Source of the DNA: Artemisia argyi
Lineage: Eukaryota; Streptophyta; Magnoliopsida; Asterales; Asteraceae
Assembly: GCA_030686995.1 (NCBI GenBank)
Contig: CM060686.1
Span: 74,227,757 to 74,291,756 of the forward strand
Length of the DNA stretch: 64,000 nucleotides
Direction of reading: 5' to 3'
A program made the position numbers and the translations under genes. A model generated the notes under the pieces. The model saw only the letters and a list, made by a program, of their open reading frames with translations. It ran no database searches and had not been told where the DNA came from. Of the stretch, positions 13,084 through 25,126 are shown one piece after another. Numbering within the stretch: the first letter of the stretch is position 1; every line of letters starts with the position of its first letter.

Positions 13084-13146
<63 letters not shown>
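13084..13146. repeat. (AT)n microsatellite
   Basis: This is about 60 bp of uninterrupted AT dinucleotide, just downstream (in antisense sense) of the antisense ORF of the Tat element. Confidence 0.95.
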
Positions 13147-13150
<4 letters not shown>

Positions 13151-13157
13151 AAAAACC

Positions 13158-15008
13158 CTACACGCTATGACAACGCTCTAGCTTAGGGCTACTCTCTCGC
13201 TTATCAGCACTTCCAGCCTCTTGGAGCTCCCTCAACAGCAAACAATCTTTGGGCGATACGGCCGCCACGCTGACAGGAACTCCATCTGACCTAGGAATAT
13301 GTGCGGCACCGACACCACAAAGAATGGCTTTTCCTTTCACACCCTTCTTCTTTGCCGCCCTCTCTAGATGGGCCTCTAAAACCTCCTTCAAAGGGACTTC
13401 CTTCTTAAGGGCGAACGGGTTAAGGATATCGCGCGGACGCGCAAACATAGGAACTTAAAGCTGCGACTCAACAGGCTTAAAAAAGAAGTCAGGTTGAGCC
13501 TCCGCATCCTCTAGGATATGCCTCCCCAGGGTTAACCCCTCCATAATCAACTTTATGGGGTAATCCTGGTCGCGCTCCATTTGTGCGATGTGCGGAAACA
13601 CAAAAAGCTTCATCTTCTCCATAGCAGCAATAAGCTCCGTGTACGCATTAGCATCATAGCCAGGAACTTCCTCGAGCGGTATTGTCAGCATCTTAGCCTC
13701 ATGAAGCTCCTCCATCGCTTGAGCCTTACCACCTGCCAAGGCACACTCCACAACCTTCTTGAAGGCCCCTACAATGAGGGTTACTTACGTAGGTGTAGAA
13801 GTCCCAGCATTCTCCTGCGCAGCAACAGATGATGACGTCTCCTCCTCTGTGGACTCATCCACAATAATCGTATGACGTCTGCGCTTGGAGGTACCCTCAC
13901 CACCATCATCAGCAGCCTTATGCTTCGCACCTTGGTGCTCCTCTTCAGAATCAGTATCCACTTTGAGGATCCCAGCACTAGTGGACAACTCAGCGCGCGC
14001 AAGCTCAGGCGCCACCACTCCCTGCGCAGGCACGGTCTGCACTGGTGTCGCATTCATAATAGGCTGTGATGCGTTAGAAGATTCTTCTCGTGCAAACTCC
14101 AGCAGACGCCCAACAGTAGCCTCCAAGATAGGCACTTCACCTTCCCTCAGAGGGCGCACACCCACGGTCACCTATGTAGGCTTGGCTAACTTCACCACAG
14201 CAAATAGATCCATCTCTGCACAACACAAGAATGAACAAGGAAAAAGCAAGTTAGCGGATAAAATCAATATATACAAGGAAGCTTACATTATAAACGCGAG
14301 GATAAGAAAGGACAAGCACCCACCCCTGACGCTTCCATCCAAAAATGTTGGCACCTCATCACTTCCACCGGAGTAGTTGCGGCTCATTCCGATGTGCACT
14401 AAGAACTCCTCGGGATAGGAGTTGATTGGGATGTGGTTCTCATTGATGATCTCCGCATCCTCCACGCTGTACGTACCAGGATCTGGGCACTCATCCTTTA
14501 TAAGCCCTCCTTGAGTATAAAACCCAGAGAGCGTGGTGAATACCTTATCATCTATCCAAAAAAATCTTTCCCTCCAACCTCTCAGGGCGTCTATTTTATC
14601 AGTATAACACTGATAGTGCCCTGGGTGCTTTGAAAAAGTCACCCACCCGTTCGACCATGACGTGTGGTAGAACGCGCGGAAAAGATTGATAGTGGGCCTC
14701 ACTACGAGTAAACGACAGTTTACCTCGAAATTCGTTATTTTCGCTACACCTATACAGTACAGCTGTGAGATATGCAGGCGGTAAAAGTTGAGCACGTCGC
14801 TCAAAAATAGGGATATCGGCACGTGCTGGTTTGCGAACTCAAAAAAGCGCGTGTATACCCCTATTTTCCCCTCAGGGAAATCCGCGATGCAAGCGTCGGC
14901 ATCCGGTAAATCCGGATGCACATCAAGAGGGATGTAATAGTCGGAGGTGAACTGACGAAGTTTATCCTCGTCCATCTCAGAACGGAACTCTTCTAATTGA
15001 CGGACCAT
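13158..15008 (-). pseudogene. Antisense ORF of the Tat element (PF04195-like), several exons, broken
   Basis: The first segment (15008 down to about 14320) reads MVRQLEEFRSEMDEDKL..., then IPLDVHPDLPDADACIADFP and GVYTRFFEFANQHVPISLFL. This is the pattern of the plant 'putative gypsy-type transposon' domain (PF04195). A GTGGGT donor-like site lies near 14323, and a TGCAG acceptor-like site near 14215 precedes MDLFAVVKLAKPT. That second segment has an in-frame TAG before continuing (14171-13785) into an acidic, Ser/Lys-rich linker. Later segments (13751-13455 and 13448-13158) encode helical sequence such as ALAGGKAQAMEELHEAKML. The function of this ORF in Tat elements is not known to me. Splicing here is inferred. 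Confidence 0.7.
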
Positions 15009-15120
15009 TTTTTATTGCGCACGTGTAATTACCTCTTGAAGATATTAGTTTTCTTGAAGAAGGATTTAAGGGGAAATGGCGTTTTTTCACTGTGGTTATA
15101 ACAGTGAAACGGGGAGTCCT

Positions 15121-15127
15121 TTATATA
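15121..15127 (-). promoter_or_regulatory. TATA box candidate for the antisense ORF
   Basis: On the reverse strand CTATATAAAGG lies about 113 bp upstream of the antisense ATG at 15008, a normal promoter-to-start distance in plants. It lies inside the element, between the antisense ORF and the 3' LTR, so the antisense gene seems to have its own promoter. Confidence 0.5.
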
Positions 15128-15390
15128 GGGTTTTCCCCTTGCCTCGGATGAATGCCACGTGGACCCCACTATCTCCATCGTGTGGCTAGAATACCATAAG
15201 GTACATGCATTTTTTCACGTTTTCCGAAGGACACGTGGATGACCTCCACATTTACCGTGGTATTATTGTGATATTTTGGGACTAGATACATAGCCCTCAC
15301 TTTTGGCGGTGAATATATTGAATTTTTCCCGCCACGCTTACCGCTGATATTATTATTCTAGTATACGCAGTTACAACCTACGCACACTAG

Positions 15391-15403
15391 ACTGGGGGGG
15401 ACA
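15391..15403 (+). other. Polypurine tract of the Tat element
   Basis: ACTGGGGGGGACA directly precedes the TG that begins the 3' LTR. It would prime plus-strand synthesis. Confidence 0.65.
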
Positions 15404-15884
15404 TGATGACGTATAGTCTATATTCGGGTCACAAACCCAAATGATAAACATTACTAACGCCCAAAGCCCACCACGAGTGGGCTATCATGACAATGACTTG
15501 GGCCAAACATGCTAAATGGTTTGGGCTCATGAAAGTCCAAACCCAAGTTATTTATGGTTTGGATATAGATATCTCCTATTTAAGAGATATATATCAAAAC
15601 CAGATATAGATCGAAGAGTAAGGAGCACGTGTCCAATAAGGATTACGTGCCTATATAAACAAAACCATAACTCTCGTTAAAGGTATGATTCACAACCCTA
15701 ACTCTTCTACATAACCCTAAAATTGATTACTTACTCTCACGCCGGAGGATAATCATGGGAGACAATCCCACGATAAGCCTAACGGTGTTTATTTGCTTTC
15801 TTAGTGCGCAGGTCTCAAGCATTAAGGTCTAATTGGTACGAGGACAGGGATCTAAACAAGGAACTCCCAACTTTTGTATCAACA
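15404..15884 (+). repeat. 3' LTR of the Tat element, complete
   Basis: It begins TGATGACGTATAG after the polypurine tract and ends ATCAACA. Its last 231 bp match the 5' LTR remnant. The TATA box is CTATATAAAC at 15651-15660. The upstream half (U3) has no partner at the 5' end of the element. Confidence 0.85.
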
Positions 15885-16879
15885 ATAACATAATACAATA
15901 GTAGGTAGCTTCATGTGAGGAGTCATATACTTCTAAATTATGATAGCCCAAATGGTGTTATGTTATATATAGAAACCCTAAGAGTGATTACTTAAAAACC
16001 TAGACTAAGACTTGACATACACACACCCACCTACACTACCCCTGGATACGTGAGTGAGCTGTCTAAACCATACCCTACTTACCTTAGACCCAGGTGAGTT
16101 TTCATAGCCTCACTTTTAAATGCTTTACAATCCTGTGAGGGGGATACATGCTTTAAATCGAATACAAGTCTTTTTCTTTGGTTGTTGCACAAGTAAACTA
16201 TCTGCCACCCCTACACAACAAAATTCATGAATCTAATCGCTTGTGATATTTTACACAAGTGAACGCGAATATAATTGTTAGATCTATTGGAGTTTGACAA
16301 CTCCCGTTGGTACTACCTCTCACTGGAGGGTACCAATAAGTATTATATTTGAACCCTCTGAAGGATTAACTTTGGAAAGTTATCCTTCATGTCCCATCAT
16401 GATTTGGTCTGCAGACCCCATGATTTGGACCGTTAACGTGTGGTTCATGAGCTTAGTGCAATATACCTGCTATCACTAAACCTTTCCACACATAGGGTTT
16501 AAGCTGAACCTTATGGAACTTGTATTCACCACCCTATCTACTTAAACCTATGACTCTCACTCAACATTCGTGTTGACTTTTAAACATGTTATCCTAGGTA
16601 ATTGAGCTCTTTAGGAACCCTGGCATGGAGAAGTACTGGACATGAGGACATCCAAAATAGGTATCATTCATCAATTTTGCTTTTAAACATATCTTAAGGG
16701 ACCTCTCTTTTGGTAAAAGTATATCTTTTATTGTAAAATTCTGATGAATAAATGAATGATAACACCTTTTTTAAAAACGTCTCTTTTCGAGTCGTTTTCT
16801 ATTATCTTGTCTTTGTTTCCATGAGGTAATACCCCAAACCCTTAATCCACTGTGATCAGTGAAAAATGGGGGTGTTACA

Positions 16880-17660
16880 ATACACTCATAATCATATTTG
16901 TCTATGTCATCAATAGTCAAGTGTATTTCATTATGAAATGCGTCTTTTCCACTTTCTAGCAAGTTAAGAACACAAAGAAGATATCCAAGCTTCAAGTGTT
17001 GTCGAGTCATCACCACCTCATTTCACATATCCATCTTCGGTCGTCAACCAACAAAACACCTTAAAATTTCATGATTCCGAATTATCCATCACAAAGAGTC
17101 TCCTAACCTCAATCCTCAAGATCATTCATTGTCACCAACATATCCACCTCCAATGACCAATCCAAATCTCCTACATCTTCATCTACCTAACAAAACTAGG
17201 ATAGCTTTTATTCCGTCGTTCTCTTCGACGATGCCCTATTAAGGATGATTGTATTTCGTCGATCTCTTCTCTCCAACATTGACGATGCCCTTTTAAGGAT
17301 GCTCGTATTCTGTTGAATTCTCTCCTCACTCATTGTAAGTGCAAACGTTCCTTTCATTATCTCCACACACACATCTATAACCACCAACTTCAATTATGAA
17401 GTCTCCTATCATCCGTCTCATCTTCACACCATCCTTGCTAAACTTTAGCTCAATACTTACTCTCTTTATTTCGGTCTATCCCTCTCCACTATTAGCGAGT
17501 CATCTTTATCCATATCTAGGAGCATATCATCCTCATCCCATATCACCTAGACACTAGACACTTATCTTAGAAGAAGTTAGAGAATGGTGTCTTAATCAAC
17601 TATTATGTATGTTTAGTTTCAATCCCTTTCATGCCATGCTTTAAAATAATCATAATTAAG
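16880..17660. other. Left-copy-specific Sirevirus tail segment (with 4156-4360)
   Basis: Together with 4156-4360 on the other side of the solo LTR, this stretch (about 980 bp in all) has no counterpart in the other Sirevirus tail, which passes directly from the equivalent of about 4155 to about 17665. It holds a two-copy imperfect repeat around 'gacgatgcccttttaaggatg' (about 17228 and 17282). A short reverse-strand reading ending at the solo LTR gives ESGKDAFHNEIHLTIDDIDK, which I do not recognise. It is either deleted in the right copy or an older insertion in the left. Confidence 0.5.
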
Positions 17661-18172
17661 TCATGCATGTATTAATCTTCGATAATGTCATCCTATATAT
17701 ATCATCATTATTATATATGTGCACTTGTCTACTAACTTTGTTTTGTAGCATTACTTCATTGCTTGAATCTTTGGTAGCCAAAACTAGTTTTGAGCATAAA
17801 CCAAGGGGGAGCATTTGCAAGTGTCAAACTAGGGATGCAATGAGCTAGGGGAGCTTGAAAGTAGTGGGGTACATGGTTTGGAGTTGGTTGAACCATGGCG
17901 GTAGGATCAAGGCTTCACTAGGATGATGCACGCTCAGTTCTTTAAATGTTGGAGGTCGGGATAGTCTAATACATTCGGGGATCATCTTTCATTCTATATG
18001 CTCAAGATAGTCTTCTCAAGCTATCTTCTCATGCCGATCATCTTTCATCCTCAACATTAGCATCACCTTTTTGCTTCGACAAAAGGCGGAGAGGGGGAGT
18101 GTAAACAAGTAACTTGTACACTTTACTATGAGTTACGGTTTATATATTTGTCATCATCAAAAAGGGGGAGAT
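17661..18172 (+). mobile_element. Sirevirus-like left copy, end of internal region with polypurine tract
   Basis: It matches the reverse complement of 41455-41970. It ends with AAAAAGGGGGAGAT (18159-18172), the polypurine tract form typical of Sireviruses, immediately before the LTR start TGTTAGTG. An earlier purine-rich stretch (AAGGGGGAGCATTTGC, about 17802) also occurs in both copies. Confidence 0.8.
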
Positions 18173-18557
18173 TGTTAGTGCAAACGTTACGACGTTTAAT
18201 CTATACAATGTCTTCATGTTTTAATGATGACAAACACGTAACTTGTAATACATAACGTAAAGTGCACAAGTTACTCGTTCACACATCAACGTCTCTCGAC
18301 GACTCAAGTCGACATCACTTCAGGTATGTACAAACACACCATACCAACTTAGTTAAAGTGATCATAGAATTTATCTTTCTAAACTTCACATTTTATGTGA
18401 CAAAACATTTTTACAAAAGTATTTTTGTAATTAAAAGAAAATGTTTTATTAAAGAAATTAAATTCAAATTTCAAATGTCAAAAACGGCCATTTCTCCCGC
18501 CCAAATCAGATAAAATTTCACCAGGTAATATTTCACCACTAAAGGACAAAAACTGTC

Positions 18558-18650
18558 GCGGAGGACCCTTATCTATGCGGCGGTCCATTATTGATAAAGG
18601 ACCGTGCAAGGTTTAAGGGACCGCCGACGCTCCTCGACCTGGCTATAAAT
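18558..18650 (+). promoter_or_regulatory. Sirevirus LTR promoter: GGTCCC motif cluster and TATA box
   Basis: Four related motifs lie at about 18560, 18577, 18596 and 18614, in alternating orientation, of the kind GGCGGTCC(C/A)TTA or its complement TAAGGGACCGCC. They sit just upstream of CTATAAATA (18643-18651). The arrangement recurs in the other LTR (about 41000-41075 with TATA near 40978). GGTCCC fits the GGNCCC core bound by plant TCP factors; that link is inference. Confidence 0.5.
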
Positions 18651-18714
18651 ACTGACCCATTTCCAATAGAAAAACTGATTCCTCTTTGCACAAAAATTCC
18701 CCTTTCTTTCTTTC

Positions 18715-19047
18715 TGTAGGACCATACACCAACCTTAATCACCTTTGAATATGATGTTAGAGAGAGATGGAAGAACTAGAGAGAGAAAGTAGAGAGAGAG
18801 AGAGGTGGAGAGCACTATGTGAAATAAAACCTTGAATAAGCATGAACTCCCACCCTTCCCAACAAGCTTAGGAGGGTATTTATAGTCTTTACATTAGGCC
18901 ACCATGGGCTTCCTCTTGGGCCTTCTTTTGGGCCAAGCCTTTAAGGCTTTTACATAACCTTAATAAACTAGCATTTCACTAACTATTACATGAATATATT
19001 TAACTAACCATTTGACTCAATAATGATCGTCACTTTTAATCCTAACA
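18715..19047 (-). repeat. 3' LTR of the coiled-coil Copia element
   Basis: TGTAGGACC...CCTAACA on the + strand. It includes a (GA)n-rich stretch near 18770-18805 and TTTATAGTC near 18878. It differs from its partner at only a handful of sites by eye. Confidence 0.88.
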
Positions 19048-19059
19048 ATCTCCCCCTAA
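19048..19059 (-). other. Polypurine tract of the coiled-coil Copia element (duplicated)
   Basis: On the reverse strand TTAGGGGGAGAT abuts the 3' LTR. A second copy of the same block (CTAACAATCTCCCCCTAAGGG on +) lies 72 bp further in, from 19114. The polypurine tract and a few bases of LTR edge are therefore tandemly duplicated. Confidence 0.75.
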
Positions 19060-21330
19060 GGGACGATCATTGAGATCTCTCTTTGATTACATAAATGATC
19101 AACACTTCAAATGCTAACAATCTCCCCCTAAGGGTGATCATTGAGATCTCTCTTTTGTGACCTTGATCTTTGATCTTTGAAGCTTGTTCTCTTTGAACTT
19201 TGAGTCTTGTTGTGTAATAGTTTTGCTAGTTCCTTTGTTTCAATCATGCTTTGTGATGTTTCTTGCCTTTGTACAACATCTTAACTCTGTTGTCTTTACG
19301 TCTTTTCCAACATGCTCTTACTTTGTTTGACTTTGAATCTTTGTGAAGTTCTCTTTTCTTTGACTTTAGTCTTTGTTTCTTTAGTTTGTAGATTTTTTGA
19401 CTTTGACTTAGAAACGTTCTGAGCTTTGCTTTGCTTTGCTTAGATCTTAGAAGAGAGCTTTCCAGGGTATGAGCATGTGGATCTTTGAGTGATGGTAACG
19501 GTCTTTCTCCAAGGAACATTCATGAGTACCTGCATAAAACAGTTAGCAATAAAGTATCTGGTGCTTACAGGTTCGGAATTAGAGATTGTCAAAAGCATAG
19601 TGTGAAGACTCCTTCTAACCCTTACCAAGGCCGTTCCCATTTTGAATACTCCCAAGAGAGCTTACGAGACTTACTAAGTAGCTCAACGAATGGGTGAGTC
19701 ACTGGGGATCACTCCACGACTGTAGATCGTTTGAAACATAGTAACCATCATGATAGATAAGGCAAGATCCGTAGATCTCATAAAAGACGTTTACACCTTG
19801 TGTCCTTTTTGGCGAACATAAGTGTATGCTATTGGAAGTGTATCCTAAGAGATCTTTTGATGAATCTCATGGCTCTAGACTCGATTAAGTGCATAATTTG
19901 GTTTTCCTATGCGGAGACTAGGGAGAGGTCTCCTGCTTCAATATCAACCATCTCTAAGAGATAAGTTGATAGATTACACCAGTTCCCCGTGAGAATGAAA
20001 CAAGCTCTTTTAAGAGAACTTGAGTGGCTAGAAGGTTTAGTGCAGTGCGTCACTGGGTCCATGACGTCTTGTCTTCAATACCGGTGTCACCTTAGTAACA
20101 ACCAGTAGCATATGAGTTGAACCCGGTTTCTGCCCTAAGGTTGAACATTTGGAGGGCTATTTCTTTTCACCCTTTTTCATAGCTTTTCTTTTTAATTCTT
20201 CAACCCCTTCTTTCTCCTTTCTCATTTTCTCCTTTTTCAATCATACCTAAGGACTTCTAACTCTAATCTATTGGATTTGTCCTTGGGTAGATCCCTCCGG
20301 CTCTGGCGGATCATAGGACGGTTTTTCCTAACCTTAGTCACCTTATATCTTCATGACTATCCTATTGTTGCCATAAAACCATTCATTTGAAAATCTCTCA
20401 AAGTGTTTATGATTATAAAACGTACTTTGTTAACACTTCAAGAGTTTTGCATTTTCTTTTGAAGGACTCCCCCTGCACATGTGCTCATGAATAATAAGAA
20501 TTTTGCACATGTGGGAGGAGTTTGCACTTTTGAATTGATCCACTTTCAGTGAACATGACCGATTCGAGACATGCTTACATCACTAGTTAGACTAGCTTGA
20601 AATTATTACCCGTCCTGGTCAAGTCCAAGGAAAGTCTCTCGATACGGTACATTTTACTCAGACAAGTCCTATTCGAGACACGCTTACATCACTAGTTAAA
20701 CTAGCTTGAAATTATTACCCGTCCAGGACAAGTCTTTTCGATTAATGACATTTAAGCTTCGTCAATTCATTAGTAACATCTGAGTCGAGCTCTTTTGAGA
20801 TTCAGCCACAATCTTAAACACTTTGATCACATTTTAATCACGTCTTCTCCCCCTCAAAAATAGCATATCCATGGTATTTTTGATATCGATTGATTAAAAC
20901 ATTTGTGTTTTGGATAGCTTATGGGGAGAAACGTATGTTTGTAAATTCCGAATTAGATTCTTTTAAGCATGATCTTTTTGGAACATCTTTTTATTACTCC
21001 CCCTCAAAAATAGAACATTTTGAGTAAATTTAAGCCTTTAAGGATTTGAGGGAGTAATATCTTGAGCTACATCGTGAAAAGTTTTGAAAACCTTTTGAAA
21101 CATTTTTCAAAGTTTTGCTCAAAAAATTAAGAAGACTTTGATAAGCTTTTTGGTGAGAACTCTTCTTATCTTTTAGGATTGTCGCACAAAAATGTACAAC
21201 AGGGTCCTTTCTTTGAAAATTGCGGGTTACGCACTGTTATGTGTACATAAGCCATAATGTTTTTAGGATAAGTGCTCAAAGAATGTGTAAACCTTAGTTT
21301 TGATTTAAGCACTTTCCTTTCTTTGAAGAA
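19060..21330 (-). other. 3' non-coding region of the coiled-coil Copia element
   Basis: This is the stretch between the end of the coiled-coil ORF and the polypurine tract. I find no Copia pol domain in any frame. It contains several near-repeats, for example 'cgagacatgcttacatcactagtta' (about 20574 and 20677) followed by the same phrase about 'gcttgaaattattacccgtcc'. Several CTCCCCCTCAAAAATAG blocks (about 20850 and 20998) resemble degenerate polypurine tracts. Confidence 0.55.
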
Positions 21331-21503
21331 CGAGTCCTTAGCTGAAATACTAAGAAGTCATTATGTTTAAGTTCGAGTCCTTAGCAGAAGTACTAAGAAG
21401 TCATAATGTTGAAGTTCGAGTCCTTAGCAGAAGTACTAAGAAGTCATGATGTTGAAGTCCGAGTTCTTAGCAGAAGTACTAAGAAGGCATTATGTTTTTA
21501 GAT
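21331..21503. repeat. 43-bp tandem repeat, four copies
   Basis: The unit 'cgagtccttagcagaagtac' plus 23 further bases starts at 21331, 21374, 21417 and 21460, an exact 43-bp period. It lies between the ORF and the 3' LTR of the Copia-type element. Confidence 0.9.
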
Positions 21504-21847
21504 TAGACAACAACTTTTGGAACCCATTTAAGCACGGCGCCAATGGGTTTACCATATTTTGAAATCCATTTGTAAGTTGTGTCAATCCGAGACAAAGAAG
21601 TTGAATTCCAACAAGGACTGAAAACCGGTGTTTCATTTTGAAATAAAGCTCGTGGAATCAATGGTGATTTGAAACTCTTTTCCTTATGAAACTTGTTTAA
21701 GAAACTCGGTGTCTCTCTTGGAGTTTTAAAACTTGAGGAAGAAGTTTTCTATCCATTGTTGAAACTCGGCATTTCATTTCGAAAATTCGTTTTTGAGATG
21801 AATGGAAACCTTCCAGAATTAGGATTTTTCAAAGCATAGCCATTCGT

Positions 21848-24800
21848 TTATTGTAGCGGAAGCATTTCAGAGTACGAATATTTCAAATGTTTTGAACAGC
21901 TTTGCTTTGGTTTCCACACTAGCTTTACCGGAGTAAAACGAGAGTATGGAGTTTGAAAACCTTGATTCTTTTCTTTATGAGCACTTGCATTTGAAACCTT
22001 TTGAGGAGTAAGTGTTTCAGACAAATTTGGTTTCTTTGAAAACTTCCTTCCTTTTTGCAGAGAGTAGGTGGTAAACTGAGAAACCCTTTTCGAAAATGGT
22101 TTTGAAGATTCACCCGTGTAAACCTTTTCTGAAACACTTACTTGTGGTTTAGACTCGTTTGAAACTTGATATTTTCCTTTTGACCGGTTAAGAACATCAA
22201 ACTTTGCTTTTAAGGCATTGTATGACGTTCTCAAATCATTGTATTCTTTTTGAAGAGAAAGATGATCTGATGATGCCAGTTTTCCTTGCAAAGAAGCATT
22301 TTGATTTTCAAGATGTGCAAAATATTTTTCATATTTGTCTGTTTCGATTGAAAAATCATTTTTGGCATCATCAAAATCCTTGGTTTGTTGTGCAATCGTT
22401 TTTTCCAATTCAACAATTTTCTTTTGAAGCACAAATTTTTCTTTTTCAAAAAGATGATTTGGTGTGACCTGAGAGTCAGATTTGTTTGAAGTTTGATTCT
22501 GAACTCTTGACCACTTGATAGAATCACACAAGTTTTTGTAAGTCTGTTTCAAATGCTCATTTTCTTTTTGTAATGATGCCACAGCATGTTCCAATTCAAG
22601 ATTTTTTGTATCAAGTTCGTCAAAATCAAACTTGATATTGGTATCATCACAATTTTCTTCAAAAATCTTTTCTTTTTCTTTAAACACTGATGTCAAAGAA
22701 TTTTTAGAAGACATTTTCTCATTCTGCTCTTGCAGTTTTAGTTGGAAAGAGATACTTTGTGCTTCGAGTTTTGCAAGATGTTTCTCAAACTGAGCAGTTC
22801 TTTTTGACAGTTCTTCTTTGATATCAGCTGCTTCTTTTGAAAGCTCGGTGATTTTCTTTTTGAGACAAAGATTTTCAGATTTCAAAGAAGATGTTTGTTC
22901 AAAATGAACATTCTCATACACATGGCTGACAGATGCTGACTTGAACGACTCAATTTGATTTGTGAAAAATTCTTTTTGAATGTCCAGAATTAAGCATTTT
23001 TCATCAAATTCGTCTTCAAGAGAGTGAACGTACTTTAGATCTTCTCTCATTTCAGTTACAAGATGTTTTTCAAAGTACTCAAAACATAAGTTGATATCTT
23101 TCACACGAGATTCAATTTCATCTTTCAAAATCTTTTTGACTTCTAACTTAAGGCGTACATCTGATGAAAGACGATTAGAGAAAACGTTGTTTGTGATGTT
23201 TTCTTGCTTAAACCAAATGACCTTTAACGTTTGCTCAATGTGATGTTTAAGATTACAAAATTGTTTCCTTGCTCTATTTTGCCATAACTTAGCATCATAG
23301 GTAGCAAGTTGAGCTTCTTTGAAAAATCTTTTCACATTTGTGTCTTTTCTTTTGAAAGGTTCTTTTGGTATATCTGTCAATTATAGACAACCATACACAA
23401 AGCCGTGGTACGAGAGTGGGTTTTTTGTTTGTTTTACTTTCAAACGTTTTTCCTCTTCAAATTTTAAAATATCTTGAGACTCAAATAAAAGATTATCTGA
23501 CAATTCTTTTCCCATATCATTAGCGTTATACAAAATAGGTGTCAACTTTTGCACTTTGTTTAAAAAACAAGGTTTTTCATTTTCCACATTAGCCTTATTC
23601 ATAAAACCAATCCCAGATGTTTGTTTATCAACCTCCTCATCTTTAGTAGGCAGCATGTTGATAGTCTGAGAAGTCTGTCCCAATTTTCGAAGTTTGTTTT
23701 CAAGATCGTTTGTTCGTTTAAAAAACTCTTGGTTTTCATTCTCAAGTTTTGTGTTTACAATCTCAAAATTTGATGTGGTTTTCTGAAGCTTTGAATTTTC
23801 ACTTTTTAAATCATTGTTCTCTTTTAAAAGCGCTTGAACCTTTCTGTTGTTAACAACCATTTGAGCATCCAGATTTTGAATGGAACGTTTTTCACGAAGA
23901 ACGGCTTCTCTATAACCAACTTCAAGTTCTTCATTTCGTTTTAAAAGTCGTTTGACAGACTCTCCATACATTTCAAACTTTTGAGCGTGAGATTTAAGGT
24001 TTGAGATTTCAATTTCAAGTTCAACATTTCTTGTTGTTGCATTTTCAAAACGTTTTTCCATTTCCTTAAATCTCTCAATCTCTTTGTTCAAAAAGACATT
24101 CGCTTGCTTAGCTTCACGATTGTCGTTTTTGCACTTGTCAAGTTCATGTTTGAAATTATTGATTAATGAAGCAAATAAGGCACGATCTTGTTCATAAGAA
24201 GATCCATCCTGGGCAGGCTCACCTCTATTAGGATCCATATCTGGAGTAGAAAAAGTAATATTACTATCATTTTGTTCCACCACATATGTATCACTAATAG
24301 ACTCAGGATGCGCAGGATGTGTCTGATCATGAGCAAACACATTATCAAAGATATTACCATTATCATGAGCATGTGAATGTTGTACCGTAGCCAATATCTC
24401 TGTGTATGATGAAGGTCTGATATGATCATCTTCGGTGTCCCAAACAGCTTCATTCCTTTGTGTACCATCAGTATCTGAATCATAGCTAGGACTGCTGCTT
24501 TCAACCTGCTGTTCTGAAGATGAATTACTTCCCATGAAAACCAAACTATCATCTGATGCATCACCCTCATTGACCGTTTCCTCCTCTGTTTGAAAATCTT
24601 TGTCTATCTCTCTTTCTTTTAACTGCATATCTTTTTCAATCTGCTCTCTTTCCTTTAACTGCATATCTTTGTCAGTCTACTCTCTTTCCCGTTTCTGCTT
24701 CTCAATTTCATTTAACTCAGCTTCCTCAGCATCAAGTATCTTTTCGAGTTCACCCATGTCATTTATGCATTGAATTCTGAAGGTCGAATAGCTTACCCTA

Positions 24801-25126
24801 AATTTTTGGTAAAATGCATCGATAAACTCTGACTGGTTCATTATCCAAGGGTTAAAGATACTCTGAAATTGAGTTTGGATTACTATAAGAGCTTCCCTGC
24901 AGTCACATGTATGAAGTTCTTCTTCATTGAGTAGTTTTTCAAGTTGATTCAGGTTTTGATTGAGTTTTTCGTTGAACCAATGAAATCAGTCTCTGACGTA
25001 GTATTCAAATGCTTGATCGAACCTTGACTCATAGCTAAATATGTTTATAACCTTCTCAACTTGTGACTTGAACGCTTTAAACTTTTTCTTAAAATCTCTC
25101 TCTTGGATTTGCACTTTCATTTCCAT
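21848..25126 (-). pseudogene. Long coiled-coil (gag-related?) ORF of the non-autonomous Copia element
   Basis: A single frame of about 1,090 codons begins at a likely ATG (25126, MEMKVQIQERDFKKKF) and ends at 21848. Three stops lie in frame: TGA at 24986-24988, TAG at 24677-24679 and TAA at 23381-23383. The N-terminal ~150 residues are helical. A Gln/Glu/Arg-rich repeat (KDMQLKEREQ) and an acidic Ser/Asp-rich segment follow. Then come two long heptad-rich regions, for example ENDLKSENSKLQKTTSNFE and KKIVELEKTIAQQTKDFDDA. The C-terminus is basic and ends near LVWKPKQ, a phrase that in Sirevirus polyproteins tends to stand before protease/integrase. No zinc knuckle is obvious. I infer a Sirevirus Gag extension retained after loss of pol. 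Confidence 0.65.

Larger units (their letters stand above)
6463..15884 (+). mobile_element. Tat-lineage Ty3/gypsy LTR retrotransposon, decayed
   Basis: The element runs from a truncated 5' LTR and PBS through gag, protease, RT, RNase H, a second archaeal-type RNase H, integrase, an antisense ORF and a G-rich polypurine tract to a 3' LTR. Two RNase H domains plus an antisense ORF between pol and the 3' LTR are hallmarks of the Tat lineage (Retand/Ogre/Grande relatives). All coding parts carry stops or frameshifts, so this copy is not autonomous. It is nested in the Tekay-like solo LTR; the sequence after its 3' LTR (ATAAC at 15885) lacks a recognisable partner because the 5' end is missing. 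Confidence 0.88.
4361..16879 (+). mobile_element. Solo LTR of a Tekay-like Ty3/gypsy element, split by a nested Tat element
   Basis: The segment begins TGTAGTAACCC (4361) and ends GGGGGTGTTACA (16879), an imperfect TG..CA terminal pair common in Tekay-type LTRs. It is flanked by ATATA (4356-4360) and ATACA (16880-16884), a 5-bp duplication with one mismatch. Removing the nested element at 6463-15884 leaves about 3.1 kb, within the range of such LTRs. A TATA-like TTTAAATA lies near 5341 ahead of pyrimidine-rich DNA. The downstream part repeats phrases of the type 'gggactaNNtttgcaaa'. A 60-140 bp motif around 'gggagcttcatgtgag' occurs three times (about 6226, 6398 and 15905). No internal domain was found, hence a solo LTR. 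The family name is inferred from the ends. Confidence 0.6.
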
